Shown in pieces: positions 55,244 through 64,000 of a stretch of 64,000 nucleotides of DNA. Numbering within the stretch: position 1 is the stretch's first letter; each line of letters begins with the position of its first letter. A program made the position numbers and the translations under genes. Location of the stretch: the NCBI GenBank assembly GCA_039583875.1, contig CM077150.1, positions 185,756,375 to 185,820,374 on the forward strand, read 5' to 3'. The notes beneath the pieces are model-generated. The model saw only the letters and a program-made list of their open reading frames with translations. It was not told the DNA's origin and did no database searches. This stretch comes from Platanthera guangdongensis (Eukaryota; Streptophyta; Magnoliopsida; Asparagales; Orchidaceae).

Positions 55244-56440
55244 ATGGACAAGAAAAAGTTCAAATACAAGTCGACATACTCTCTCCCCCGGAACGGGCAG
55301 TTGTATCAGAAGACTCTCTCAGGGATGCTGGCCTGTTGCGTGGTCGAGAGGGAAGTGCAGAGGATCTTGGAAGCATTCCACTCCAGGGAGTGTGGGAGTC
55401 ACTCCAGGAGTCGTACCCTGGAAGGGAGGATTGTCAGACAAGGGTACTTCTGGCCTACACCGGGCCACAACGTTGCAGAGTTCACAAGAAGGTGCCCCAA
55501 ATTCCAGTTGTTTGCCCCCCCTCCAACTACAACTGACCAAGCATCTCAGAAGCATCACGGCCCCATGGCCCTTCGCCATATGGGGGATGGATTTGGTAGG
55601 GTCGTTTCCCCGGGCCAGCGGGCAAAGGAGGTTCCTGTTAGTAATGATAGATTATTTTTCTAAGTGACTGGAGATGAAGGCACTGGCCAAGGTGACCTCA
55701 CAGGTCATCAGGAATTTCGTTTGGGGAGAGATCATCTGCTACACAGGCTACCACAAGCCATCGTCACGGACAACGAGCCTCAGTTCGCCAGCGCAGAATT
55801 CATTAGCTTCTGTGAGCAGCTCGGAATCGACCTTAGGTTCGTGTCAGTCCACCACCCCAGGAGCAACGAACAAGTGGAGGCGGCGAAAAAGATCATTGTA
55901 AACCTCCTAAAGAAGAAGGTCAAAAATTTGAAGGGGAGCTGGGTGGAGCAGCTCCCCTCAGTCCTCTAGCCTCTGAGGACCACACCCAACACGGCCACAG
56001 GGGAGACCCCCTTCAAGCTTTCCCATGGATGTGAGGCAGTACTCCCCATATAATTTGAAATACATACGCCTCGGGTGGTCGCGGCGGAGGAAGGCAGAGA
56101 AGAATGGTCGGCAGAAAACGAGGAGCTGCGTCTCTCCCTTGACATGGTGGAGGAGCTGCGTGATCTCTCCGCCATCCGACAGGAAGAAGTGAAGAGGAGA
56201 ATGGCTAAGTACTTTGACAAGTATGTCATGGTCAAACAATTCGTGGAAGGGGACTTGATTTTGAAGAAGGTGGATGTAGCGGGAAGATCAACATCTATGG
56301 GAAAGCTCAACCCCAACTGGGAGGGTCCATACTTTGTAAAATAAACATTGAAATCAGGAGGGTATCGACTCCGGAATGTGGAGGACGAGACCATAAGTCT
56401 CACCTGGAGTGGTGATGACTTGAAACACTTTTATCCCTAA
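55244..56440 (+). pseudogene. pol: TAT-1 integrase
   Basis: N-terminal zinc region with YLYQKTLSG-like start (GQLYQKTLSGMLACC; VAEFTRRCPKFQLF), two frameshifts, core start FAIWGMDLVGSFPRASGQRR, TGA where W is expected near 55664, then IVTDNEPQFASAEFISFCEQ (second D) and HHPRSNEQVEAAKKIIVNLL (E). C-terminal part: TPFKLSHGCEAVLP, KLNPNWEGPYFVK. Ends with TAA near 56440. Clearly integrase, non-functional. Confidence 0.8.
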
Positions 56441-56529
56441 GACATGTAAGTGGTGCTTTGTTTTTAATGAAGCTTCTTGATGTGCTAATCCTCCTACAGT
56501 AATTCACGTAAGTGGGTGATGTGTTCATT

Positions 56530-57490
56530 TGATAGACCCCGAGCAGATCCCGCTGTTAGGCTCTCACCTAGCTGACAGAGCTGGATGTCACTCGATGGCG
56601 TCAACTCAGACCCCAAGAAGATCCCGCTGTCAGGCTCTCACTTAGCTGGCAAGGTTGGATGTCACTCGATGGCGTCTACCCAGACCCCGAGCAGATCCCG
56701 CTGTCAGGCTCTCACCTAGCTAGTAGGGCTGGATGTCACTCGATGGCGTCTACCTAGACCCTGAGCAGATCCCGCTGACAGTCTCTCACCTAGCTAGTAG
56801 GGATGGATGTCACTCGATGACGTCTACGTAGACCCCGAGCAGATCCGATGTCAGGCTCTCACCTAGCTGGCAGGTCTGGATGTCACTCGATGGCATCAAC
56901 CCACACCCCGTGCAGATCCCGCTGTCAGGCTCTCACCTAGCGGGCAGGGTCGGATGTCACTCGATGGCGTCTACCTAGACCCCGAGCAGATCCCACTGCC
57001 AGGTTCTCACCTAGCTGGCAGGGCTGGATGTCACTCGATGGCTTCTACCTAGTCCCCTAGCAGATCCTGCTGGCAGGCTCTCACCTAGCTGGCACGGCTG
57101 GATGTCACTCGATGACATCTACCCAGACCCCGAGCAGATCCCGCTGTCGGGCTCTCACCTAGCTGACACGGCTGGATGTCACTCGATGACATCAACCCAG
57201 ATCCCGAGCAGATCTCGCTGCCAGGCTCTCACCTAGCTGGCAGGGCTGGATGTCACTCGATGGCGTCTACCCAGACCCCGAGCAGATATCGCTGCCATGC
57301 TCTCACCTAGATGGCAGGGCTGGATGTCACTCAATGGTGTCTACCCAGACCCGGAGCAGATCCCGCTGTCAGTCTCTCACCTAGCTGGCAGGGCTGGATG
57401 TCACTCGATGGCGTCAACTCGGACCCCGAGCAGATCTCGCTGCCAGACTCTCACCTAGCTGGCATGACTGGATTTCACTCGGGGAAGCCC
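56530..57490 (+). repeat. 74-bp tandem repeat, about 13 copies, TAT-1 3' region
   Basis: TGGATGTCACTCGATG recurs at 56582, 56656, 56730, 56804, 56877, 56951 and onwards every 73-75 bp up to about 57467. The unit includes GACCCCGAGCAGATCCCGCT and CAGGCTCTCACCTAGCTGGC. Units differ by roughly 5-15 percent. Tat elements are known to carry tandem repeats in the untranslated region after pol, which can seed satellites. Confidence 0.93.
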
Positions 57491-57497
57491 CACCCTC

Positions 57498-57725
57498 TCT
57501 AGATGTTACTTGAAAAGTCTGGTCTCTTCTAAGGATAGGGGGAGAATAGTCCTCACAAGTGATTCAGGGCTCGCGGGCTCAGCTCGGCAGAAGGGTGGCG
57601 AGCCGACCCTCTCCAGATGTTACTTGAAAAGTCTGGCCTCTCCTAAGGATAGGGGGAGAAAAGTTCACAAGCGAGTCGGGGCTCGCGGGCTCAGCTTGGC
57701 AGAAGAGTGGCGAGCCGACTTCTCG
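57498..57725 (+). repeat. Direct duplication of about 115 bp
   Basis: AGATGTTACTTGAAAAGTCTGG starts at about 57500 and 57616. Both copies run through GATAGGGGGAGAA, GGGCTCGCGGGCTCAGCT and TGGCGAGCCGAC. The GATAGGGGGAGAA could be a polypurine tract copy. Confidence 0.75.
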
Positions 57726-58118
57726 GCATCTAGCAAAAAGGGCGAGCTACGGCGACGCTTTCTACACCCTTCAGGTTTTACTTGTGAAATTTTCTGGTTT
57801 TTGTTTGACATTGGCAAGAAAGGCAATGCCTGCGCGAACTGGGAGATGACGAGCCCAGCGCGGCAAATGGTCCACCTCCGGATTGCCTCGGGTTGCTCTT
57901 AAGGTATGTTCGCGGCTACGAGTCCTAACATCCGTTCTAGCGGCGAGCTCTATCGTAGCGAGATCACTCAAAGGAAAAAAAACTCGCAGGCGAAATGCAT
58001 CGCAGTAAGAAGGTGCAAGAAAAAGAAGATAAAAAAATCAATTCTTCATTAAGCAAAATTCAGATTACATCAATGGGAGCTCGCCTGGGCGAGGTTACAA
58101 AATGAAGGGGTGAAAGAA

Positions 58119-59395
58119 TTACAGTGAAAAGGAAAAAGGGTGCGGGTCAGCTCTCGCCTTCCCCCCCCCCCCCCCCCCCCCCCCCCGCCCGGACTGGCGA
58201 TCTTCGCCCACTCCTCTGGACAGGTCGTCTTTGAAGCCCTTCCCGAAGAGCAGGTCAAAGCTATCCTCCTCGCTAGGCGGCGTCGGTAGGAATAGACTCG
58301 GCATGACGTCGCGGGCCGTGATCTCCTGGCAGCCCTCCACCAACACCCCCGTGTCTTTCATCATCTGAAGTGTGCACTCGGCGGACTCAATCGAGTTGAC
58401 CCACAGTCTTTCAGCGAGTTCGGCCTCGCCAAAGATCCTTGGGCTCTTGTACGGGAAAGGGGGCTCACTATTGCTCGGTGGGAAGAAGATTTTCGCTTGG
58501 CGGAGGATCTCGCCAAGAAGTCCCTTGTTCTTCTCTTTCAGCGCCCCGTTCTCCTCCTCCAACTCGGCAAGGCGAGCCTCCAGCTCGCCGAAGCTGGCCC
58601 GCAATTGGTTGTTCTCCTCTTTCAGCCCCGCGACGCGAGCTCGCAACTCATCGACGGCCTTGGCGTCCTGAAAAAGAAAAGGGAAACGAACTTATAACGG
58701 AAAATGCAGAAAAATCCTAAGTGAAAGAGAAAGAAGCAACCCGGTACTTACCAACCCGCCGGCGGCTTGGGCGAGTAATTTCTCGGCGATGTCGAGCTGC
58801 CTCGCCAGGTCGACGACCTTGTCCTTGGCGACGTCGCATGCCTGCTCAGCTTTTTGGAGGTGGTTGCTGAGGTTGAAGCTGTTGCGGATTATCATATGAT
58901 GCAGCTCCATGGCCTGCATATGAGCTTGCATGTCTTCGTGGCCGAGCTGTCACAGGGCCATACCCTTATAGGCCTTGGCGTCTTTGCGGCCATAGAGGCC
59001 GAAGCCGAGCGCGTAGCCATGGCCGGTATGGTGTTGGCAGTCAGTCCATGAAGGGTGAAGGGTGGAGATGGAGACTCGGTGGGCCAGCTCGTCCCACTGG
59101 ACCATGGGTTTGCCAGCCGAGTCTTTCCACCTTCCCCCGAAGCTAAAGAGGGGCTGGCCCTTCGGCGCGCTTGGCTCGCTGGCCGCCTTCTTCGCAGTGG
59201 GGGGAGCAGAGGACTCGCCACCCCCCTGCCCCTTGCCTAAAATATCCTTCATCGGGCTCTTTGGCGACCCATCTGGGATGGTCTCGGGCGAGCTCATGTA
59301 TTTGGGCTTTTGTTGTTGTTGATGATGTCTTGCCCGGGGAACCACCACTGTTTTCTTCATCTTCTTTGGTGGCTGTTGGCGATGGGGCGAGCTTG
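58119..59395 (-). pseudogene. TAT-1 reverse-strand coiled-coil gene with intron, truncated by TEK-2
   Basis: Read on the minus strand: exon A 59395-58752, intron 58751-58668 (GTAAGT...CAG, 84 bp), exon B 58667-58119. The intron starts and ends at codon boundaries, and heptad-like sequence runs through it (LARQLDIAEKLLAQAAGG, then RARVAGLKEENNQLRAS). Exon A carries one TGA (58950-58952). The N-terminus is missing where TEK-2 inserted at 59395. The N-side is basic and Pro/Ser-rich. Near its end exon B is a glycine run encoded by a C26 tract on the plus strand. Reverse-strand extra ORFs after pol are known from Tat elements such as Grande; function unknown. Confidence 0.65.
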
Positions 59396-60447
59396 TGTAG
59401 CAACCCCATCCGTTCATATGGTATATTCTAGAAGGTCCGGCCGGGGCCCCACAGGATATATCACAAAACAGGCGGTGAAGGTACATGATGATACCAGAGT
59501 AGCGCATCGCACCTATCACAAAACATTCTAGCGGAAGCCTAGACTACAACTGGAACTCCTCATGAATGTCCAAATATAAAACTCCACATTTTATACAATA
59601 TAGGAATGTCTTACAACAAGTACAAATAGTTGGCCTTATGACCTTACAGGGCTATCAAACAGTGGCCTAAATCAATTGGCGTGCAGGTCGGCCACATGAA
59701 GAGAAAGTACACAAAAGCAACGCATATAGCCTTTGAGGGCTAGCAGTCGTAGTAGCAACAGCAGCCTGAACATCAGCCTTTACGCGTCCCGCTTGGCTCA
59801 CCAACACATGTACAGGGACAATCCACCAAACGGTGGTAAACAAAAGCAACGGTCAGCGTTCAGCTGACCAAATTATAACGACCCTACCCCTTTTCTCGGG
59901 GCAGCGGTATTCTTCCCTACAGGCATATCAAATCACAAGTATGACAATATATCTCATCAAAATGTGCTTTCATGCACACAAGCCATCACAACCTTGAGTG
60001 CACGGACCTGTGACACGCTCGTGTCCCAAGCCGTGTGCCCAGACACGACACAAAGACACGCCCTGTCGAAATCCTTCGGCGGGCTGAGTTCGTCGATCCG
60101 ATTTGACACGCCCTGTGACACGCCAGTGTCACAGGCCGTGTTCAACCTCTCGACACTCAACACTCGACACTCGACACTCACGTCGCGACACTCGACGATC
60201 GTCGAGTAAAAGTCGTCGAGCACACGACACGGCCTTGGACACGCCCGTGTCCTGGGCCGTGTGTCTCCTCTCGACACATCGTCGAGCGAAAAATCGTCGA
60301 CACCAAGGCCGATCGTCGACACAACCTCGACACGCCCTGCGACACGCCCGTGTCGCAGGCCGTGTCCGCCGACACGCCCTGGGACACGCCCGTGTCCCAG
60401 GCCGTGTCACCCAAAAATTTCCTGCTTCAGAAATTTGGACTGTTATA
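59396..60447 (-). repeat. TEK-2 3' LTR
   Basis: Plus-strand left edge TGTAGCAACCCC (minus end GGGGTTGCTACA); right edge ...GGACTGTTATA (minus start TATAACAGTCC), the same TATAAC variant as in TEK-1. Right of it, the minus strand has the polypurine AGAAGGGGAGG (60450-60460) and GAGGACGAAATTTC. Its U3 (60010-60410) is packed with GACACG/CGTGTC and TCGACAC motifs. The LTR is inserted in the TAT-1 reverse-strand gene; the other LTR is outside the window. Confidence 0.8.
60010..60410. repeat. TEK-2 U3 array of GACACGCCCGTGTC and TCGACACTC motifs
   Basis: Five dyads of the form CCCTG(G)GACACGCCCGTGTCCCAGGCCGTGT and relatives, with TCGACACTC/CGACACTCGAC tandem short repeats between them (60150-60200) and GTCGTCGAG/CGATCGTCGAG pieces. 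The dyad arms can pair over 12-14 bases. Confidence 0.8.
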
Positions 60448-60566
60448 ATCCTCCCCTTCTACAAGAAATTTCGTCCTCGAAATTCAGACACAGGAAAGGC
60501 AACAGTAACCAGCAAGAAAAATGTTACAACATATAAAATTTTATGTTACAACATCCTCTCTCCATA

Positions 60567-62078
60567 TTACAAAAACAGCTCAGGGAACTCTTCTCGCATG
60601 GTTTGCTCTCGCTCCCAAGACAGTTCTTCACGGCCGCAATTGCCCCAGCGGACTTTTACCATGCCAACCGTCTTGTTCTGCAACTGTTTCTCGGCTCGAT
60701 CTTCGATCTGAATGGGTCTAACTCTCGTTGTTAGCCCATTCTCCACCGTCACACGATCATCCACGACCACTTGAGCTGGATCTTTCACGACCTTCCGAAG
60801 CACCGAGATGTGAAATACATCATGTAATCCACCCAAGTCTGCCGACAGAGCTAGCCGATAAGCCGCTTCGCCAACTCGCTCAACCACTTCAACAGGACCC
60901 AAGTATCTTGGACTCAACTTTTTCAATTGTCGAATCCTGGAGACACCTTTGAATGGCTTGATCTTCAAGTAGACCCAATCGCCAACCACAAATTCCACGT
61001 TCCGATGCTTGGCGTTGTAGTACTTCGCTTGTCGATCTTGAGCAATAAGCAATCTCTCTCGAATAATCCGGATGGTTGAGTTTGCTTCATTAACCTCATT
61101 TGGTTTAAAAACCCGAGCTTCGCCCGCTTCTACCCAAGCCAAGGGAGTACGACACTTCCTTCCATATAGAGCTTCATATGGTGTCATCCCAATGCTCGCC
61201 TGGTAGCTGTTATTATATGCAAACTCTACCATATAGAGATGATCTTCCCATCTCTTTCCGAAGTCAAGGGCGCACATTCGGAGCATGTCCTCCATTGTTC
61301 TGTTGGTACGTTCAGTTTGGCCATCCGTTTGGGGATGAAAGGCCGTACTGAACGTCAACTTCGTGCCCAACAGTCGGTGAACTAGCCGCCAATCATTTGA
61401 CGTGAATCGTCCATCTCGATCACTTACGATGTTCCGAGGAACACCGTGAAGCCGCACAATCTGGTCAACATATAACTTTGTCAAACTTTCAACTGAATCA
61501 TCCTGCCTGTTCGGGAGAAAATGTGCTACTTTCGTTAGCCGGTCAACAATCACCCAAATGGAATCATTTCCTCGCTGCGATCTTGGCAACCCGTGCACAA
61601 AATCCATGAAAATATCATCAAATTTCCACTCTGGGATCGGTAGTGACTTCAAATAACCACCCGGCTTTTGGCATTCCGCCTTCACCATCGCACATGTTTG
61701 GCATTTGGATACATAAAGGGCAACATCTTTCTTGAGCCCTGACCACCAGAATAGCTTCTTCATATCGTTGAACATTTTCATGCTCCCGGGGTGAATGAAA
61801 TACTTTGTATAATGCGCTTCATACATCAGTTCTTCCCTCAATTTCCCCACATTCAGGATGCACAAACGGCCTTCTTTACGCAAAAGACCGTCATTCCAGG
61901 TGAATTTGCCCTCTGGCCCTTCATGCACATAGCGTAAGAGATCGTCATCCAACTCCGTTGCCCGTCGAACTCGGTCTGCAAGGTCACATTGCACCTCGAT
62001 CCAGTTCAAACATGCAGTGGCAGTGGAATTCTTGTCACCACAATTCTTGTCACCACAATCGATCTCTAACGCCTCCAA
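60567..62078 (-). pseudogene. pol: TEK-2 integrase and chromodomain
   Basis: Open for 503 codons on the minus strand. HHCC region: HYTKYFIHPGSMKMFNDMKK and CQTCAMVKAECQ. Core: FMDFVHGLPRSQRGNDSIW (D), IVSDRDGRFTSNDW (D), HPQTDGQTERTNRTMEDM (E). C-terminal: YEALYGRKCRTPLAW, LSPRYLGPVEVVERV, LHDVFHISVLRK. Chromodomain: VGMVKVRWGNCGREELSWER up to the natural stop. All catalytic residues are present. In frame with the RT part across one TAG at 62082-62084. Confidence 0.92.
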
Positions 62079-62081
62079 CTC

Positions 62082-63593
62082 CTAGATAAGACGTTCATCA
62101 TGCCTTTGTAACCAATTCGCTCTAGCCGGAACCCTCCGACTCAACGCATCCGCGACAACATTCCCCTTCCCGGGCGTATAGTGAATCTCGAACGTGTAGT
62201 CCCCAAGGAACTCCAACCACCTTCGTTGTCGCATGTTCAAGTCTTTCTGCTCCAAAAGATACTTTAGGCTCTTATGATCGGTATAGATCTCCACCTTCAC
62301 CCCATAAAGGTAGTGTCGCCACAACTTGAGTGCAAAAATCACCGCCGCTAGTTCCAAATCATGGACGGGATAGTTTCGCTCGTGCACCTTCAGCTGGCGT
62401 GAGCCATAAGCAATAACCTTTCCATTCTGCAGAAGAACGCAGCCTAAGCCGCTCCCTGAAGCATCACTATAAATCACAAATCCATCGGTTCCACATGGCG
62501 AAGACAACACCGGCGCCGTGGTCAACCGACTCTTCAGCTCTTCAAAAGCTCGTGCGCAATCTGGCGTCCAAACGAACTTCTGATCTTTTCGCGTCAGTGT
62601 GGTTAGCGGCAAAGCGATCCGCGAGAAGTTTTCCACAAATCTTTTATAGTAGCCCGCAAGTCCAAGGAAACTCCTGACCTCGGCCACGAAAGACAACATT
62701 GGCCACTCCTGTATGGCCCTTATCTTCGCAGGATCCACTGCAATGCCCGCTCCACTCACCACATGGCCTAAAAATGCCACTGACGATAGCCAAAACTCGC
62801 GCTTCGAGAACTTGTCATATAGCTGATTTTGCCTCAACGTGTTCAACACCAACCGCAAGTGAATCTCATGCTCGGCTTTGGACTTCGAGTACACCAGGAT
62901 GTCATCAATGAACACTATCACAAACAGATCCAGGTACTCGCGAAAAATACGGTGCATCAGATCCATAAACACCGAGGGCGCATTGCACAATCCAAATGGC
63001 ATGACGGTGAACTCATAGTGCCCATAACGCGTTCCAAATGCGGTTTTGGGAATGTCACCTTCTCGAATTCTTAACTGATAATAACCAGACTTCAGGTCCA
63101 ACTTCGAATAGACGGTCGAGCCCACAAGCTGATCGAATAACTCATCAATCCGGGGTATCAGATACTTATTCTTCTCGGTCAGCTTATTCAGTTCACGGTA
63201 ATCAATACACAACCGCAACCCACCATCTTTCTTCTTTACAAAAAGCACTGGCGCTCTCCAAGGTGGCATACTTGGGCGTATATAACCTTGCTCCAACATT
63301 TCTTGTAGTTGAACCTTCAACTCAGCCATCTCTTTTGGCGTAACGCGATATGGCGAGCGGGCCACAGGTTTCGCACCTGGCACCAACTCGATCGTGAAGT
63401 CAATCTCCCGCTGGGGTGGTAGCCCAGGGAGATCCGTGGGAAACACATCTGTATATTCTGCCACAATCGGAATCTCGCACAAACTGGCCTTAGGCTCAAC
63501 AGCCTGAATTAGTGCGAAGTAACACTCCGCACCCTTCCGAACAGCCTTGACTACCTGGAGTGCAGACATCAATGTCCCGCCCACTCCTCGCAT
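62082..63593 (-). pseudogene. pol: TEK-2 reverse transcriptase and RNase H
   Basis: 503 open codons on the minus strand. [51 protein letters not shown], catalytic FIDD in [30 protein letters not shown], RNase [19 protein letters not shown] and [36 protein letters not shown] leads into the integrase. The only damage is TAG at 62082-62084 at its end and one TAG upstream at 63612-63614. Confidence 0.93.
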
Positions 63594-63611
63594 ACCCGCG
63601 AACTTTGTCTC

Positions 63612-63998
63612 CTATTCGGTATTCTGGTCCAACGTGATTTCTTTGGACTGGCAATCAATCATCGCATGCTGCTCCGCAAGCCAATCCATCCCAAAAATCA
63701 CATCGAATTCCGATATTGGCAAAACAAATGCAGTTAAACGAAAATCCCGACTTCCTAACTGAACCGCCACATCGCAAGCTTGATCCGCAAACATCCAACA
63801 GCCATTCGGCAATAGCACTCTGACACTATCTGTCTTTGCACGACTGGGTATCCCAAGCCGCGTAATAAACTCACTAGACAGAAAAGAATGCGATGCACCC
63901 GTATCAAACAGTGCTCGCGCCAGCGTGTCCCGAATCATCACAAAGCCCATGACAAACATGTCACACACACAAACCGCAAACATAGGGGTACTAAGCAA
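63612..63998 (-). pseudogene. pol: TEK-2 aspartic protease, cut by the window edge
   Basis: LARALFDTGASHSFLSSEF holds the catalytic DTGAS; FDVIFGMDWLAEQHAMIDC is the second conserved part. Frame continuous with the RT after TAG at 63612-63614. Gag lies right of the window. The most upstream codons shown (rich in Val, Cys, Met) do not look like the usual gag-protease linker, so a splice site could exist here too, but the upstream sequence is not available. Confidence 0.88.
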
Positions 63999-64000
63999 AG

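Noticed and set aside
60103..60711. 202-codon plus-strand ORF across the TEK-2 LTR and pol end
   Set aside because: Translates the GACACG array and then the antisense of integrase; a shadow of the minus-strand pol.

Overview
This window is plant nuclear DNA, almost entirely LTR retrotransposons nested in one another. The host is an angiosperm: the element lineages present (Sirevirus/Maximus-type Ty1/copia, Tork-type Ty1/copia, Tekay-type and Reina-type Ty3/gypsy chromoviruses, Tat-type Ty3/gypsy with a second RNase H), a tRNA-derived SINE, a Tourist-like TIR element and one plant F-box/LRR gene remnant all fit that. I cannot name the species. No intact cellular gene is supported. Labels used here: TEK-1 and TEK-2 (chromoviruses), SIR-A, SIR-B and SIR-C (Sireviruses), TORK-1, REI-1 and TAT-1.

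Layout. 1-9946: TEK-1 (+), a decayed gag-pol with chromodomain and an unusually long 3' LTR of about 5.1 kb; its 5' part lies left of the window. TEK-1 sits inside an old Sirevirus LTR, SIR-A (9947-11486 plus 20445-20602). SIR-A is also split by SIR-B, a complete minus-strand Sirevirus (11487-20444) with a CTGTG target duplication. 20603-25308: two LTR-like blocks with tandem TCGA-rich repeats, then AT-rich sequence. 25309-38428: SIR-C (+), a complete 13.1-kb Sirevirus with a CGTAC target duplication, gag, pol and a third 'env-position' ORF that has its own box array and TATA box. 38429-49560: low-copy-looking sequence, a Tork LTR piece, a Reina chromovirus fragment (-), three SINE copies in +/-/+ arrangement, a 753-bp Tourist-like element, a broken F-box gene, then decayed TORK-1 pol and 3' LTR. 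About 49.6-59.4 kb: TAT-1 (+), GC-rich and heavily mutated, with a 74-bp tandem repeat and a reverse-strand coiled-coil gene after pol. 59396-64000: TEK-2 (-), a nearly intact chromovirus pol and its 3' LTR, inserted into TAT-1.

Main pattern. In every LTR family here whose promoter can be located, and in two LTR-like blocks whose promoter cannot, there is a dense array of self-complementary boxes, most with a TCGA core: TTCTCGAGAA (SIR-A), GATTCTCG/CGAGAATC (SIR-B), GTGTCGACAC (SIR-C), CGAACGTTCG...CGTCGAG (20.6-21.7 kb), TACTCGAGTA (21.9-23.9 kb), TTCGTCGAACG (TAT-1), GACACGCCCGTGTC plus TCGACACTC (TEK-2). In SIR-A, SIR-B, SIR-C and TAT-1 the array lies just upstream of a TATA box. From memory, Sireviruses are known for repeated symmetric LTR boxes with a CGG-CCG core. 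The TCGA cores, the family-specific versions, the unit gain or loss between sister LTRs and the second array-plus-TATA unit before SIR-C ORF3 are the best candidates for something undescribed. Further points are intron-like GT-AG segments at the gag-protease junction of TEK-1 and SIR-C, and an intron in the TAT-1 reverse-strand gene.
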